Positions 16,965 through 24,744 of a stretch of DNA of 64,000 bases are shown here, one piece after another. Source of the DNA: Halobaculum sp. MBLA0143 (GTDB lineage Archaea > Halobacteriota > Halobacteria > Halobacteriales > Haloferacaceae). Location of the stretch: NCBI RefSeq assembly GCF_041361465.1, contig NZ_JBGKAC010000001.1:1488001-1552000 (forward strand), given 5' to 3'. The notes under the pieces are model-generated. The model made no database searches. It was not told the DNA's origin and saw only the letters and a program-made list of their open reading frames with translations. Made by a program: the position numbers and the translations under genes. The stretch's first letter is position 1. Each line of letters starts with the position of its first letter.

Positions 16965-17582
16965 GTGGACGAACGACAGAGTCGAGAGACCCGTGCCGTC
17001 TCCCCCGTGATCGGCGTGATCCTGCTGGTGGCGATCGTCGTGATCCTCGCGGCGGTCCTGGGCGCCGCCGTGTTCGGCCTCGCCGACACCACACAGCCGA
17101 CGCCGACGGTGATCGCGGAGGCGTCGTTCGAGGCCCGGGAGAGCGTCGACCCACACTGGGTGTTCCGGCTGGAACACGTCGGCGGCGACGGCATCTCGGC
17201 CGGCGAACTCACCGTCCGGCTCGTCGGCGAGCCGGGGGGTGGAACGGCCGAGGCGACGTACCCGATGTCGTTCGGGGTCGGTGACACGCTCCAGGTGGGA
17301 CTGTGGGGGAGCCCCTCGCGGGCGAGCAACGTCGACTGCACGGCGGAGCCGGGCGACGGCCCCCCGGGCGCCGGCAACAACCAACTCGACGGCTACAGGG
17401 ACCCCGCCCACGACGAGACCGTCCGGATCGTCCTGATCCACGAGCCCTCGCGGGCGGTGGTGGAGCGACTCACTGTCGACTTGGGGGCGGAAGACCGGCG
17501 GTTCACCGGCGACGAGCGCCACTTCCTCGTCGACGGCGCCGTCCCCTCGTTCGGCTGTGACGACTACGACTGGGACGGGTAG
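16965..17582 (+). CDS. Pilin with archaeal type IV pilin N-terminal domain
   Basis: 205 residues starting at GTG 16965. A short basic N-terminus (DERQSRETR) is followed by AVSPVIGVILLVAIVVILAA, the class III signal peptide and pilin helix of archaeal type IV pilins. Cleavage by PibD would leave a hydrophobic N-terminal helix that packs in the pilus core. The remaining ~165 residues form a beta-rich head with two Cys (VDCTAEPG and SFGCDDYD). It is a lone gene with no biogenesis ATPase nearby, typical for dispersed haloarchaeal pilins. Its 3' end overlaps the convergent HTH_10 gene by 19 nt. Confidence 0.85.
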   Translation: MDERQSRETRAVSPVIGVILLVAIVVILAAVLGAAVFGLADTTQPTPTVIAEASFEARESVDPHWVFRLEHVGGDGISAGELTVRLVGEPGGGTAEATYPMSFGVGDTLQVGLWGSPSRASNVDCTAEPGDGPPGAGNNQLDGYRDPAHDETVRIVLIHEPSRAVVERLTVDLGAEDRRFTGDERHFLVDGAVPSFGCDDYDWDG

Positions 17583-18232
17583 TGTCTCGTGTCGCCGGCG
17601 GCCAAGAACCACGTCGCCAGCCGACGCTGTGCCCGGCGGAACGTCGTGCTCACCGAGGAGGGGTCCGCGTCCAACGCCCCCGCGAGCTCCGCGAGCGTAC
17701 ACTCCCGCGGAACGTCGAGGTAGCCGTGTCGCAGCGCCGCCGACAACACCTCCCGTTGGCGGGCCGTCAGGAGGCCGCTCCGATCCGACGCCGTCAGCTT
17801 CGACAGCAGTTCGTACTCCGTCCCGTGCTCCTGAAGTGTGGCGACGAACCGGTCGAACACGGCCTGTGAGACGGTCACGTCGAGTTCGTAGTCGCCGTCG
17901 CGGACGACCACCGGGAACTCCGGGGGCAGCTCCGACGACTCCAGGAAGCCGTACAGCGACACGTCCGTCGTCTCGTACCGCCCCAGCAGTCGGTTGTCTG
18001 TCTCCCCCAACGCCTCGTAGTTGGACACCGCCGGGTGGTCGCGGATCGTCGCCTCGACGGCGGCCGGCTGGGTCGTCTGCACCTCGCCCAGTTCTTGGGC
18101 GGTGTCACCGCTGCGGACGCCCGCCAACAGCCGGAACGTCGCGTCCGGGAACGCCTCCGAGGCCGCACACACCCACGTCTCCGGCGGCAGCGCGATGCGG
18201 AACCGGGCGTACACCACGTTCGTGTCGGCCAC
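17564..18232 (-). CDS. HTH_10 (bacterio-opsin activator type) transcriptional regulator
   Basis: 222 residues from GTG 18232 (ADTNVVYARFRIALPPETW). The N-terminal ~150 residues form the sensory GAF-like domain common in haloarchaeal Bat-type proteins (DATFRLLAGV, VVRDGDYELDVTV). The C-terminal part LTARQREVLSAALRHGYLDV, then ECTLAELAGALDADPSSVST and FRRAQRRL, is the HTH_10 DNA-binding domain. It probably controls a nearby or distant gene in response to an unknown signal. The long open frame upstream of 18232 lacks plausible codons and is not included. Divergent from the membrane protein at 18336. Confidence 0.85.
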   Translation of the reverse strand: MADTNVVYARFRIALPPETWVCAASEAFPDATFRLLAGVRSGDTAQELGEVQTTQPAAVEATIRDHPAVSNYEALGETDNRLLGRYETTDVSLYGFLESSELPPEFPVVVRDGDYELDVTVSQAVFDRFVATLQEHGTEYELLSKLTASDRSGLLTARQREVLSAALRHGYLDVPRECTLAELAGALDADPSSVSTTFRRAQRRLATWFLAAGDTRHYPSQS

Positions 18233-18335
18233 ACCCCAAGCTATTGGGGGAACGAGCAAGACGGTGTCGGCCGTCGGTAACCCCGTGACGTCGAACACAC
18301 ACGGGGCGCGGACGCTCGCGTCGCCGACGACTGTC

Positions 18336-19112
18336 GTGACGGAACTGTGGAACCGCGACCGCACCCTGGCCGGTACTGCCGCCGTCCAAACCGTACTGCT
18401 GGGGCTGTTCGTGGTGGGACTGCTGGTCGACCCGCGGACGGTCGGCGGGGAGCCGGTCTGGCTCAAGCCCGCGAAGTTCGCGGCCTCCCTCGCGTTGTTG
18501 ACGGGCACGCTCGCCTGGCTCGCTCCGTCGCTGCCGGTGGCCGCGAGGCGCCGGCGCCGGCTGGCGGGCGTGATCGCCGTCGGCGCGGTCGTCGAGATCG
18601 CGCTGATCGGCGGCCAGGCGTTCCGGGGTGTCGAGTCACACTTCAACACTACGACGGCCCTGGGCACAGCTATCTACGGCGCGATGGGGCTGTTCGTGGT
18701 CGCGGTGACCGGCGCCGTCGCCCTGTTGACCGTCGAGGCCGTCCGCGGCGACGCGGACACACACCCGGCGTTCGCGCTCGGGATCCAGTCGGGGCTCGTC
18801 GTCTTCCTCGTCGGCTCCGTCGAGGGGGCGCTGATGTCGGCCCTGTGGACGAGCACGCTCGACGCGTCGACGACCTGGCTCACCGTCCCGGTGTTCGGGT
18901 GGGTGCTGCCGGGTGACCTGCGTGCGGCCCACTTCGTCGGGATGCACGGGCTCCAGGCGCTCCCGGTCGTCGGGTTCCTGGCGGCGCGGCGGGCGCAGGC
19001 CGGGCAACTCGCCCGGCCGCGGGCGGTCGTCTGGACCGTCGCCGTCGCGTGGACGCTCGTGTTCACCGCCGGGCTGGCGGCCGCCGTCGCGCCGGCCGTC
19101 GGTCTCGGCTGA
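18336..19112 (+). CDS. Polytopic membrane protein, unknown
   Basis: 258 residues if started at GTG 18336 (TELWNRDRTLAGTAAVQTVL). About seven transmembrane helices. Notable conserved-looking polar motifs are WLKPAKFAASLALL near residue 48, FRGVESHFNTTTALG near residue 90-105 and AAHFVGMHGLQALPV near residue 195-210. The paired histidine motifs might bind metal or haem, but this is only a guess. Similar proteins occur in bacteria and archaea as uncharacterised membrane proteins. Not clearly linked to neighbours. Confidence 0.65.
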   Translation: MTELWNRDRTLAGTAAVQTVLLGLFVVGLLVDPRTVGGEPVWLKPAKFAASLALLTGTLAWLAPSLPVAARRRRRLAGVIAVGAVVEIALIGGQAFRGVESHFNTTTALGTAIYGAMGLFVVAVTGAVALLTVEAVRGDADTHPAFALGIQSGLVVFLVGSVEGALMSALWTSTLDASTTWLTVPVFGWVLPGDLRAAHFVGMHGLQALPVVGFLAARRAQAGQLARPRAVVWTVAVAWTLVFTAGLAAAVAPAVGLG

Positions 19113-19160
19113 CGGGAGGAACCCGCAGCCTTACCTTCGCGGCGGCCGTGCTCCCGACGA

Positions 19161-19427
19161 ATGGGCTCGGCGGAGATCGTCCGGACGCCGGACGTGCTCG
19201 ACGGCGAACCACGAATCGCAGAGACGGGCGTGTCGGTGTTGGAGGTGTGGTCGTACGTGCGGGAGCTGGGGTGGTCGCGCGAGGAGACCGCAGCACAGCT
19301 GTCCCTGACGGACACGGAGATCCAGGCGGCGCTGGACTACTGTGCGGCCAACCCCGAGGAGATCGAAGCGCTGCGCGCGGCCCGCGAGGACCGCGAGACG
19401 GCGATGGCCGCCGACCTCGACCTGTAG
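19161..19427 (+). CDS. DUF433 domain protein, orphan antitoxin-like
   Basis: 88 residues. The motif TPDVLDGEPRIAETGVSVLEVW (split here at DGEPRIA) followed by a helix-turn-helix-like stretch SREETAAQLSLTDTEIQAAL is the DUF433 signature. DUF433 proteins often act as antitoxins beside a PIN-domain toxin of the DUF5615 type. No such toxin is adjacent: the next gene is convergent and metabolic. It may be a solitary relic or regulate from a distance. Its stop codon abuts the stop of the opposing aldo/keto reductase gene with no base between. Confidence 0.8.
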   Translation: MGSAEIVRTPDVLDGEPRIAETGVSVLEVWSYVRELGWSREETAAQLSLTDTEIQAALDYCAANPEEIEALRAAREDRETAMAADLDL

Positions 19428-20186
19428 CTACTCCGGGAACAGCTCCGTCTCGCGGTCGATCTCGTCGATCCGGCGGCGTTGCTCGGCCGACAGCGACAGG
19501 TCGGCGGCCACAAGGTTGACACGACGGTGGGCCGGCGACGACGCCTTCGGGATCGCCACGACGCCGTCGTGTGACACCACCCACGCCAGCGCGGTCGCCG
19601 CCGGGCTGGCGTCCAGTTCTCCGGCCACCTCACGGATCACGGGGTCGTCGAGGACGCGCCCCCCGGCCAGGGGGGCGTACGCCACGAGCGGGTAGCCGTG
19701 CTCGTGGGCGTCCGCGAGCGCCCCCGGCTCTCGGTAGTACGGGTGGAACTCGACCTGGTGGGCGGCCACGTCGACGTAGTCGTGGGCGGCCGCCAGTTGG
19801 TCGGGCTCGAAGTTGCTGACGGCGACGGCGTCCGTCAGCCCGGCCTCGCGGACACGGGCCAGCGCCGGCAGTGTCTCCGCGGAGTCGTAGCCGCCACGCG
19901 GGCGGTGGACGTACAGGAGGTCGACGCGGTCGACGTCGAGCCGGTCGAGCGAGCCGGCCGTCGACGCCCGAACGTCGTCGGCGGCGAGCCCGTCCACCCA
20001 GAGCTTGGTCGCCAGCGTCACGGCCTCGCGGGGGACGGCGGCGGCCGCCAGCCCCTTGCCGACGGCGGCCTCGTTGTCGTAGATCTGTGCGGTGTCGAGG
20101 TGGCGGTAGCCGGCCGCGAGCGCGTCCGTCACCGCCGCGGGGTCGTCGACACCCATCGTCCCGAAGCCGACGGGCGGCAGGTCCAT
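19428..20186 (-). CDS. Aldo/keto reductase
   Basis: 252 residues of the NADPH-dependent aldo/keto reductase barrel. The catalytic tetrad is visible: Asp and Tyr in HLDTAQIYDNE (about 30-40), Lys in ATKLWV (about 61), and His in LLYVHRP (about 95). The cofactor-binding end has IPKASSPAHRRVN, typical of the family (IPKS-x-x-x-R). It would reduce aldehydes or ketones in the cytoplasm; substrate unknown. It ends exactly against the DUF433 gene. A 36-bp repeat lies 63 bp upstream. Confidence 0.88.
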   Translation of the reverse strand: MDLPPVGFGTMGVDDPAAVTDALAAGYRHLDTAQIYDNEAAVGKGLAAAAVPREAVTLATKLWVDGLAADDVRASTAGSLDRLDVDRVDLLYVHRPRGGYDSAETLPALARVREAGLTDAVAVSNFEPDQLAAAHDYVDVAAHQVEFHPYYREPGALADAHEHGYPLVAYAPLAGGRVLDDPVIREVAGELDASPAATALAWVVSHDGVVAIPKASSPAHRRVNLVAADLSLSAEQRRRIDEIDRETELFPE

Positions 20187-20249
20187 ACGCAGCCGTCGGC
20201 CGAGACGGGCAAGGGTCTGCTGGTGTCGACCGGGGGTCGGAACACTCCC

Positions 20250-20330
20250 GACGCCCCGCGGCTACGACAGTTCTCGGAACAGGAGGACGCCCCGCGGCTA
20301 CGACAGTTCTCGGAACAGGAGGACGCCGTA
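20250..20330. repeat. 36-bp tandem duplication of the 3' end of a membrane protein gene
   Basis: Two identical 36-bp units at 20250-20285 and 20286-20321 (GACGCCCCGCGGCTACGACA plus 16 bases), with a third start at 20322. Each contains CTA, the minus-strand TAG stop of the membrane protein at 20298-21089; the distal copy is non-coding. Confidence 0.9.
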
Positions 20331-21089
20331 CGCGGCGACGAACGCACCGACGGGCGCCGTGACGGCGACGGCGACGAACACACCCGGGAGGCCGCCCCGG
20401 ATCAACACGGAGACCGGGAGCGAGACGGCGGCGCCGGCGAGGACGTGTGCGACCGCGAACCGGAGGTAGACGCCGCCGTCGCGCGCGATCACTAGCGTGC
20501 GCGACAGCGCCGGTCGGAACGCCCGTTCTTCGACGACGATCACGAACGGGAGCCCGTACAGCGCGTAGCTGGCCAGCAACAACAGCGGGACGATCACGAC
20601 CCCCAGCAACGGAGCGGCGAGTACGAACGGCGCGGCCAACAGGATCAGGCTAGCCCGCAGCAGTCGGGCGAGCGTGACGGGGACGACGTGTCGCCGGGCG
20701 GCGGCGAGCAACGACGGCGACCGTCCGGCCGCGAGGTCGTCGAGCGTCCCGACGAGCCCCGCCTCCAGCGCACCCCCGAGGACGGTGCCGACGAGGAACG
20801 CGGCCAGCCCGGGGACGAGCCCCAGCCCGCCGGCGGCCACCGGAACGCTGCCGCTCGTCGGGAGCGAGGCGTACGTCCAGACGGTCGGGAGCCCGCCCGG
20901 GAGCGGGAACGTCACCCCCCCGCCGGGACCGGCCGCGAGCGCCCGGGCGAGACTCGACAACGAGAGCAGGGACGCGAGCGCGGGCAGAGCTACCAGCCCC
21001 GGGCGGCCGGCGAGCAGTGTGCGTGCACGGGCAGTACGACTCTGGTCGGCTGCCGGGGACTCGCTCCCGGCGGGCGGTGTGGAGGGCAC
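20298..21089 (-). CDS. DUF7847-type membrane protein (GDPD membrane domain-like)
   Basis: 263 residues if started at GTG 21089 (PSTPPAGSESPAADQSR). Six or so hydrophobic helices rich in A, L, G and V. A long linker TLDDLAAGRSPSLLAAARRH separates helices three and four. LPFVIVVEERAFRPALSRTL precedes the last helices, with the arrangement of the membrane domain sometimes fused to glycerophosphodiester phosphodiesterase, here alone. Function unknown; a role in membrane-protein or lipid handling is only a guess. No ATG is available in frame, so the start is uncertain. Followed by a tandem copy of its own stop region. Confidence 0.65.
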   Translation of the reverse strand: MPSTPPAGSESPAADQSRTARARTLLAGRPGLVALPALASLLSLSSLARALAAGPGGGVTFPLPGGLPTVWTYASLPTSGSVPVAAGGLGLVPGLAAFLVGTVLGGALEAGLVGTLDDLAAGRSPSLLAAARRHVVPVTLARLLRASLILLAAPFVLAAPLLGVVIVPLLLLASYALYGLPFVIVVEERAFRPALSRTLVIARDGGVYLRFAVAHVLAGAAVSLPVSVLIRGGLPGVFVAVAVTAPVGAFVAAYGVLLFRELS

Positions 21090-21198
21090 ACGACGGACCG
21101 TCGCCGGCAGCCACTTCTGTCCGGCGGTTCGCGGTGGATCGCGTGGGCGGCAGTACGAGAACGACCGGGAGGGAGACGCCACGAGAGACGCTACACAC

Positions 21199-21293
21199 GC
21201 GGCGCATCGAGAGGGACGCGGCGCGGCGAGACGCACGCGGCGCGGCGAGACGCACGCAGCGCAGCGAGACGCATGCAGCGCAGCGAGACGAGC
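21199..21293. repeat. 19-bp tandem repeat, five degenerate copies
   Basis: Units at 21199, 21218, 21237, 21256 and 21275, each of type GCGGCGCGGCGAGACGCAC. Units 2 and 3 are identical; 4 and 5 have GCAGCGCAGCGAGACG. It lies in the non-coding gap between the membrane protein and aceA. The same GCGCAGCGAG motif recurs near 33650-33920. Confidence 0.85.
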
Positions 21294-21313
21294 GCCACAG
21301 GTGGACGGCGCGT

Positions 21314-22378
21314 TCAGTCCTGTGAGGTCGTCAGCTCCTCTTCTTCGCGGTCGTCGGTGGAGATGGGGTCCTGTTGATCCTCGGCGAAGCCGGCGGAGTT
21401 CTCGATGCGTTCTGCGGCCTCCGGGTCGAACTCCCGTTCGATCTCCTGGAACCGGTCGACGAACGACAGCGCGTGGTGGCTCTCCGTCTCGTGGCCGACG
21501 TAGCGGCTCTCTAGGTCGAACTGCGCCTCCTCGTCGCCCTCGGCGGCCGCGGACATGTCCTCGTAGACGGCGTGGGCGCCGGAGTGGAGCGCGAACAGAG
21601 TGACGAAGATGTACTTGTAGCCCAGGTCGCCCAGCTCCTCGAACGTGAGCGGGTCGTCCTCGGCGGACCACTCGAACGACGAGGAGTAGTTGAACGCGAG
21701 GTCGATCTCCGGGTGAGTCTCGTGGAGCGTCTCGGCGTACTCCACGGCGTCCTCGCGCGAAGGGTCGGGCATCTCCGGCCAGACGAGGTCGACGCCGGCG
21801 TCGGCGTACAGCCGGCCCCGTTCGAGGTGTTCCTCCCAGTCGCCGTTGGCGGAGCCGTAGGCGTCCGTCCGGGCGATGACGACGGTGTCGTCGGACTGGC
21901 GGGCGTCGACGGCCGCCTCGAACCTGGCGACCGCCTCCTCGCGGTCGACGATCTGCTTGCCGGCGACGTGGCCACACCGCTTCGGCGTCGTCTGGTCTTC
22001 GATGTGGACGGCGGCGACGCCGGCCTTCTCGTACTCGCGGACGGCCCGCCGGACGTTGTGGACGCCGCCGTAGCCGGTGTCACAGTCGGCGACGACCGGG
22101 AGGTTCGTCGCCTCCGCGATCCGCTTTGCGTTCTCCACCATCTCCGTCATCGTCACCATCTCCAGGTCCGGGAAGCCGAACTGCCCCAGCACCGTGGAGT
22201 AGCCGGACATGTAGACGGCGTCTAGCCCGGCCATCTCCGCCATTCGGGCGTCTAGGGCGTGGTACAGCCCGGGCGCGAACACGAACTGGTCTTCCTCCAA
22301 CAGCCGCCGGAACTCGCGTCCCTGCGGGTTGTCCACGTCGCGGTCGAACACTTCCTGGTCCAGCTCGGACGGGTTCAT
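21314..22378 (-). CDS. aceA: Isocitrate lyase
   Basis: 354 residues from the ATG at 22378. It belongs to the haloarchaeal isocitrate lyase branch of the PEP mutase/ICL superfamily and splits isocitrate into glyoxylate and succinate for growth on acetate or fatty acids. The catalytic loop KRCGH is at 133-137, with metal-binding motifs ADCDTGYGG and [23 protein letters not shown] is characteristic of the haloarchaeal enzyme. Malate synthase, its usual partner, is not in this window. The ATG overlaps the stop of a small upstream gene (22375-22596) by 4 nt, so translation is coupled. 2-methylisocitrate lyase is a less likely alternative. Confidence 0.9.
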   Translation of the reverse strand: MNPSELDQEVFDRDVDNPQGREFRRLLEEDQFVFAPGLYHALDARMAEMAGLDAVYMSGYSTVLGQFGFPDLEMVTMTEMVENAKRIAEATNLPVVADCDTGYGGVHNVRRAVREYEKAGVAAVHIEDQTTPKRCGHVAGKQIVDREEAVARFEAAVDARQSDDTVVIARTDAYGSANGDWEEHLERGRLYADAGVDLVWPEMPDPSREDAVEYAETLHETHPEIDLAFNYSSSFEWSAEDDPLTFEELGDLGYKYIFVTLFALHSGAHAVYEDMSAAAEGDEEAQFDLESRYVGHETESHHALSFVDRFQEIEREFDPEAAERIENSAGFAEDQQDPISTDDREEEELTTSQD

Positions 22379-22596
22379 TCTGCGTCCTCCATCAGCGCCA
22401 GCTCCAACGGGTTCCGCCCGACACGCTCCGTGTCGGTCTCGGGCTTGCCGCTCAGGTCCGGGACCAGCGGGGCGTCCCTCTCGGCGTCCGGGCCGAACGG
22501 CGTCTCCGTCGTCTGCCACCGGGCCACGCCGCCGTCCGTCGCGGTCGTCGGTCGGTCGCCGTCGCGCTCCGTGTGAGTCGCCTGGGTGTCTCGCAT
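22375..22596 (-). CDS. Small hydrophilic protein translationally coupled to isocitrate lyase
   Basis: 73 residues from the ATG at 22596 ([16 protein letters not shown]); an ATG ten codons further up also exists. Composition is polar with many D, E, T, R and P and no hydrophobic core, so it may be disordered. Its stop overlaps the aceA start (ATGA arrangement), which supports real translation. I know no family. A direct repeat TAATGAT lies 36-52 nt upstream. Confidence 0.5.
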   Translation of the reverse strand: MRDTQATHTERDGDRPTTATDGGVARWQTTETPFGPDAERDAPLVPDLSGKPETDTERVGRNPLELALMEDAE

Positions 22597-22631
22597 CACA
22601 TCACCAGGCAGTGACGGGAGCCACATAACTG

Positions 22632-22648
22632 TAATGATCTATAATGAT
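22632..22648. promoter_or_regulatory. Direct repeat TAATGAT-N3-TAATGAT upstream of the aceA operon
   Basis: TAATGAT at 22632-22638 and 22642-22648, a 10-bp period (one helical turn), in the AT-rich promoter region 36-52 nt before the ATG at 22596. On the minus strand it reads ATCATTATAGATCATTA and may include the TATA element. A candidate regulator site. Confidence 0.45.
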
Positions 22649-22764
22649 AGTATTCTGGAAGGCGCGCAGGGGGCGTCCCCAGTGTATTGATGTGATTTAG
22701 TAACGTGGTAAACGGTCACACGACACACGGTAAGAGCTTTGCGCGCGGCCGTCGAACGACGACC

Positions 22765-23202
22765 GTGACCGGCGACGAGACGGAGGCAGTCGGCGAAGCG
22801 TCGTCGGCGGAGGGGACGGAGTCGTCCGAAGTGTCGGCGGAGGGGACGGAGTCGTCCGAAGTGTCGGCGGAGGGGACGGAGTCGTCCGAAGTGTCGGCGG
22901 AGGGGATGGAGTCGTCCGAAGTGTCGGCGGAGGGGATGGAGTCGTCCGAGATCCCAGAATCGCCCGAAGCGCTGGCGGGGACACCCGCCGCCGAGCGGAC
23001 GGGGGTCTGGCCCCGTCGGCTCCGGCTGATCGAACTGCTCGCGGTCGGCTGTGTCGCCGGCGGCGTCGGCTTCGCGTTCCTCGACGGGCAGCCGCCGTTG
23101 GCGGCGGTGTTGGGCGGCGGGACGCTCGGCGGGCTCGTGTTCCTGTTGGCGACCGCGGCGTTGCTCGTCTACTGGAGCGTCGTGGAGACGGTGGCGGGGT
23201 AG
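22765..23202 (+). CDS. Membrane protein with five EGTESSEVSA repeats, unknown
   Basis: 145 residues from GTG 22765; an in-frame GTG at 22705 would add 20 unlike residues. Residues 16-65 are five 10-residue repeats (EGTESSEVSA, with M replacing T in the last two), encoded by a 30-bp minisatellite. The repeat is acidic and probably disordered. Two transmembrane helices follow (LIELLAVGCVAGGVGFAFL and GGLVFLLATAALLVYWSVV). Family unknown. It converges with purB, 4 bp from stop to stop. Confidence 0.65.
   Translation: MTGDETEAVGEASSAEGTESSEVSAEGTESSEVSAEGTESSEVSAEGMESSEVSAEGMESSEIPESPEALAGTPAAERTGVWPRRLRLIELLAVGCVAGGVGFAFLDGQPPLAAVLGGGTLGGLVFLLATAALLVYWSVVETVAG
22810..22959. repeat. 30-bp coding minisatellite, five copies
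   Basis: Units at 22810, 22840, 22870, 22900 and 22930, type GAGGGGACGGAGTCGTCCGA plus 10 bases. Copies 1-3 are identical, 4 and 5 carry ATG for ACG. Encodes the 10-residue repeat of the 22765 gene. Confidence 0.95.
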
Positions 23203-23206
23203 CCGT

Positions 23207-24577
23207 CTACGCCTCGTCCGGTAGCGTCGCCGCGACGCCGACGTACGTCTCCGGCTCCAACGCCGCCAGTTCCTCCCGAACGGACTCGGACACGTCCAGC
23301 TCCGCGAACAGTTCGCGGAACGCCGACAGCGTCACCTCCTCGCCGCGGGTGAGCGCCTTCACCCGTTCGTACGCCTCCGTGTCACCCTCGCGCCGGAGGA
23401 TCGTCTGGACCGCCTCGCCGATCACCGCCGGCTCGTCTGCCAGCGCCGCCCGCATCACCGGCTCGTTCGGCACCACCTTCGACAGCCCGGCGGCCGTCTT
23501 CGTGTAGCCGATCAGACAGTGGGCCAACGCCGCGCCGACGTTGCGCTTGACTGTCGAGTCCGAGAGGTCCCGTTGGAGCCGCGAGCTGGTGACGTAGTCG
23601 GCGAGGAACCCGAGGTCGCTGTTGGCCTTCGAGAGGTTCCCCTCACTGTTCTCGAAGTCGATGGGGTTCACCTTGTGTGGCATCGTCGAGGAACCGGTCT
23701 CGTCGTCTGTGGCCTCCTGGCCCAGGTAACGGTCGGAGACGTACTGCCAGCAGTCACGATCCAGGTCGAGCAACACGTCGTTGGCCCCCTGTAGGGCGTC
23801 GAACAGCCGCGCGAGGTCGTCACACGGGTTGATCTGTGTCGCCGGGCCGACGTGTTCCAGTCCGAGGTCGTCCACGAACCCGGCCGCGAACGCCGGCCAG
23901 TCCACCGCCGGGTAGGCGGCGTGGTGAGCGGCGTAACTGCCGGACGCGCCCGCGAGCTTGCCCGCGAGTCCGTCCGTCGCCCGCTCCAGCCGGCCCAACG
24001 CTCGGCCGAGCCGCGCCGCGAACACCGCCATCTCCTTGCCGAACGTCGTCGGCGTCGCCGGCTGGCCGTGCGTCCGGGCCAACATCGGCAGGTCGCGGTG
24101 GTCGTGGGCCAGCTCCGTCAGCGACTCGCGGACCGCTCGCAGCTCCGGGAGCAACACCTCCCGGACGGCCGGCCCGAGCAACAGCCGTCGAGCGAGGTTG
24201 TTCACGTCCTCGCTCGTCAGGCCGAAGTGGATCCAGGGGTGGAGCCGCTCCGGCGTCCGGGTGCGCAGGAAGTACTCGACGGCCTTCACGTCGTGGTTCG
24301 TCGCCGCGTACCCCGCCGCCCCCTCCGTCTCCAGTCGCTTGACGAGTCGGGCGTCCTCGTCGTCGAACCCCGTCACGACCCCGTCCAGCGTCGCCCGCTC
24401 GTCGCCCGACAGCGACAGGTCTACCCCGGGCTCGTCTGCCAGCGCCTCCAGGTACCGCACCTCCACCCGGACCCGCGCCCGGATCAGCGCGGCCTCGCTC
24501 GCGTACTCCGACAACGGCGCGGTGCGTCCGGCGTAACGGCCGTCCAACGGCGAGACGGCGTGTAGCGTGTCGGTCAC
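23207..24577 (-). CDS. purB: Adenylosuccinate lyase
   Basis: 456 residues from GTG 24577 (TDTLHAVSPLDGRYAGRT). The fumarase/aspartase superfamily signature GSSTMPHKVNP is present near residue 290, and LARTHGQPATPTTFGKE near 170 supplies the catalytic His. It acts twice in purine synthesis, releasing fumarate from SAICAR and adenylosuccinate. The gene is divergent from the purN-purH fusion with a 167-bp shared control region, which fits joint purine regulation. Confidence 0.95.
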   Translation of the reverse strand: MTDTLHAVSPLDGRYAGRTAPLSEYASEAALIRARVRVEVRYLEALADEPGVDLSLSGDERATLDGVVTGFDDEDARLVKRLETEGAAGYAATNHDVKAVEYFLRTRTPERLHPWIHFGLTSEDVNNLARRLLLGPAVREVLLPELRAVRESLTELAHDHRDLPMLARTHGQPATPTTFGKEMAVFAARLGRALGRLERATDGLAGKLAGASGSYAAHHAAYPAVDWPAFAAGFVDDLGLEHVGPATQINPCDDLARLFDALQGANDVLLDLDRDCWQYVSDRYLGQEATDDETGSSTMPHKVNPIDFENSEGNLSKANSDLGFLADYVTSSRLQRDLSDSTVKRNVGAALAHCLIGYTKTAAGLSKVVPNEPVMRAALADEPAVIGEAVQTILRREGDTEAYERVKALTRGEEVTLSAFRELFAELDVSESVREELAALEPETYVGVAATLPDEA

Positions 24578-24632
24578 GACTGGCAGTTGTGCCCCCCTCG
24601 GTGATATCTCTGGCCGTTCGACCCGACGGTGT

Positions 24633-24650
24633 GTACACGCTCGTGTGTAC
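24633..24650. promoter_or_regulatory. Dyad GTACAC-N6-GTGTAC between purB and purNH
   Basis: GTACAC at 24633-24638 and GTGTAC at 24645-24650, perfect inverted arms with a 6-nt spacer. It lies 56-73 nt upstream of purB and about 66-83 nt upstream of the purNH TATA box, so it could serve both genes. Confidence 0.4.
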
Positions 24651-24715
24651 GTTCGAGGTGTCTGTGCCCCGTCGGAGCACTTTCGTGCACAACCACCGAC
24701 GCCGGACCACAACGG

Positions 24716-24721
24716 TTTATA
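24716..24721 (+). promoter_or_regulatory. TATA box of the purN-purH fusion gene
   Basis: TTTATA 24-29 nt before the ATG at 24745, as expected for a leaderless transcript. Confidence 0.5.
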
Positions 24722-24744
24722 CGGCGGCCCACGCCTGCACGGGT

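Noticed and set aside
19161-19427. Toxin-antitoxin pair
   Set aside because: DUF433 is present, but no PIN/DUF5615 toxin gene is adjacent on either side.
21314-22378. 2-Methylisocitrate lyase or PEP mutase
   Set aside because: The full KRCGH loop and close likeness to haloarchaeal isocitrate lyase favour AceA.
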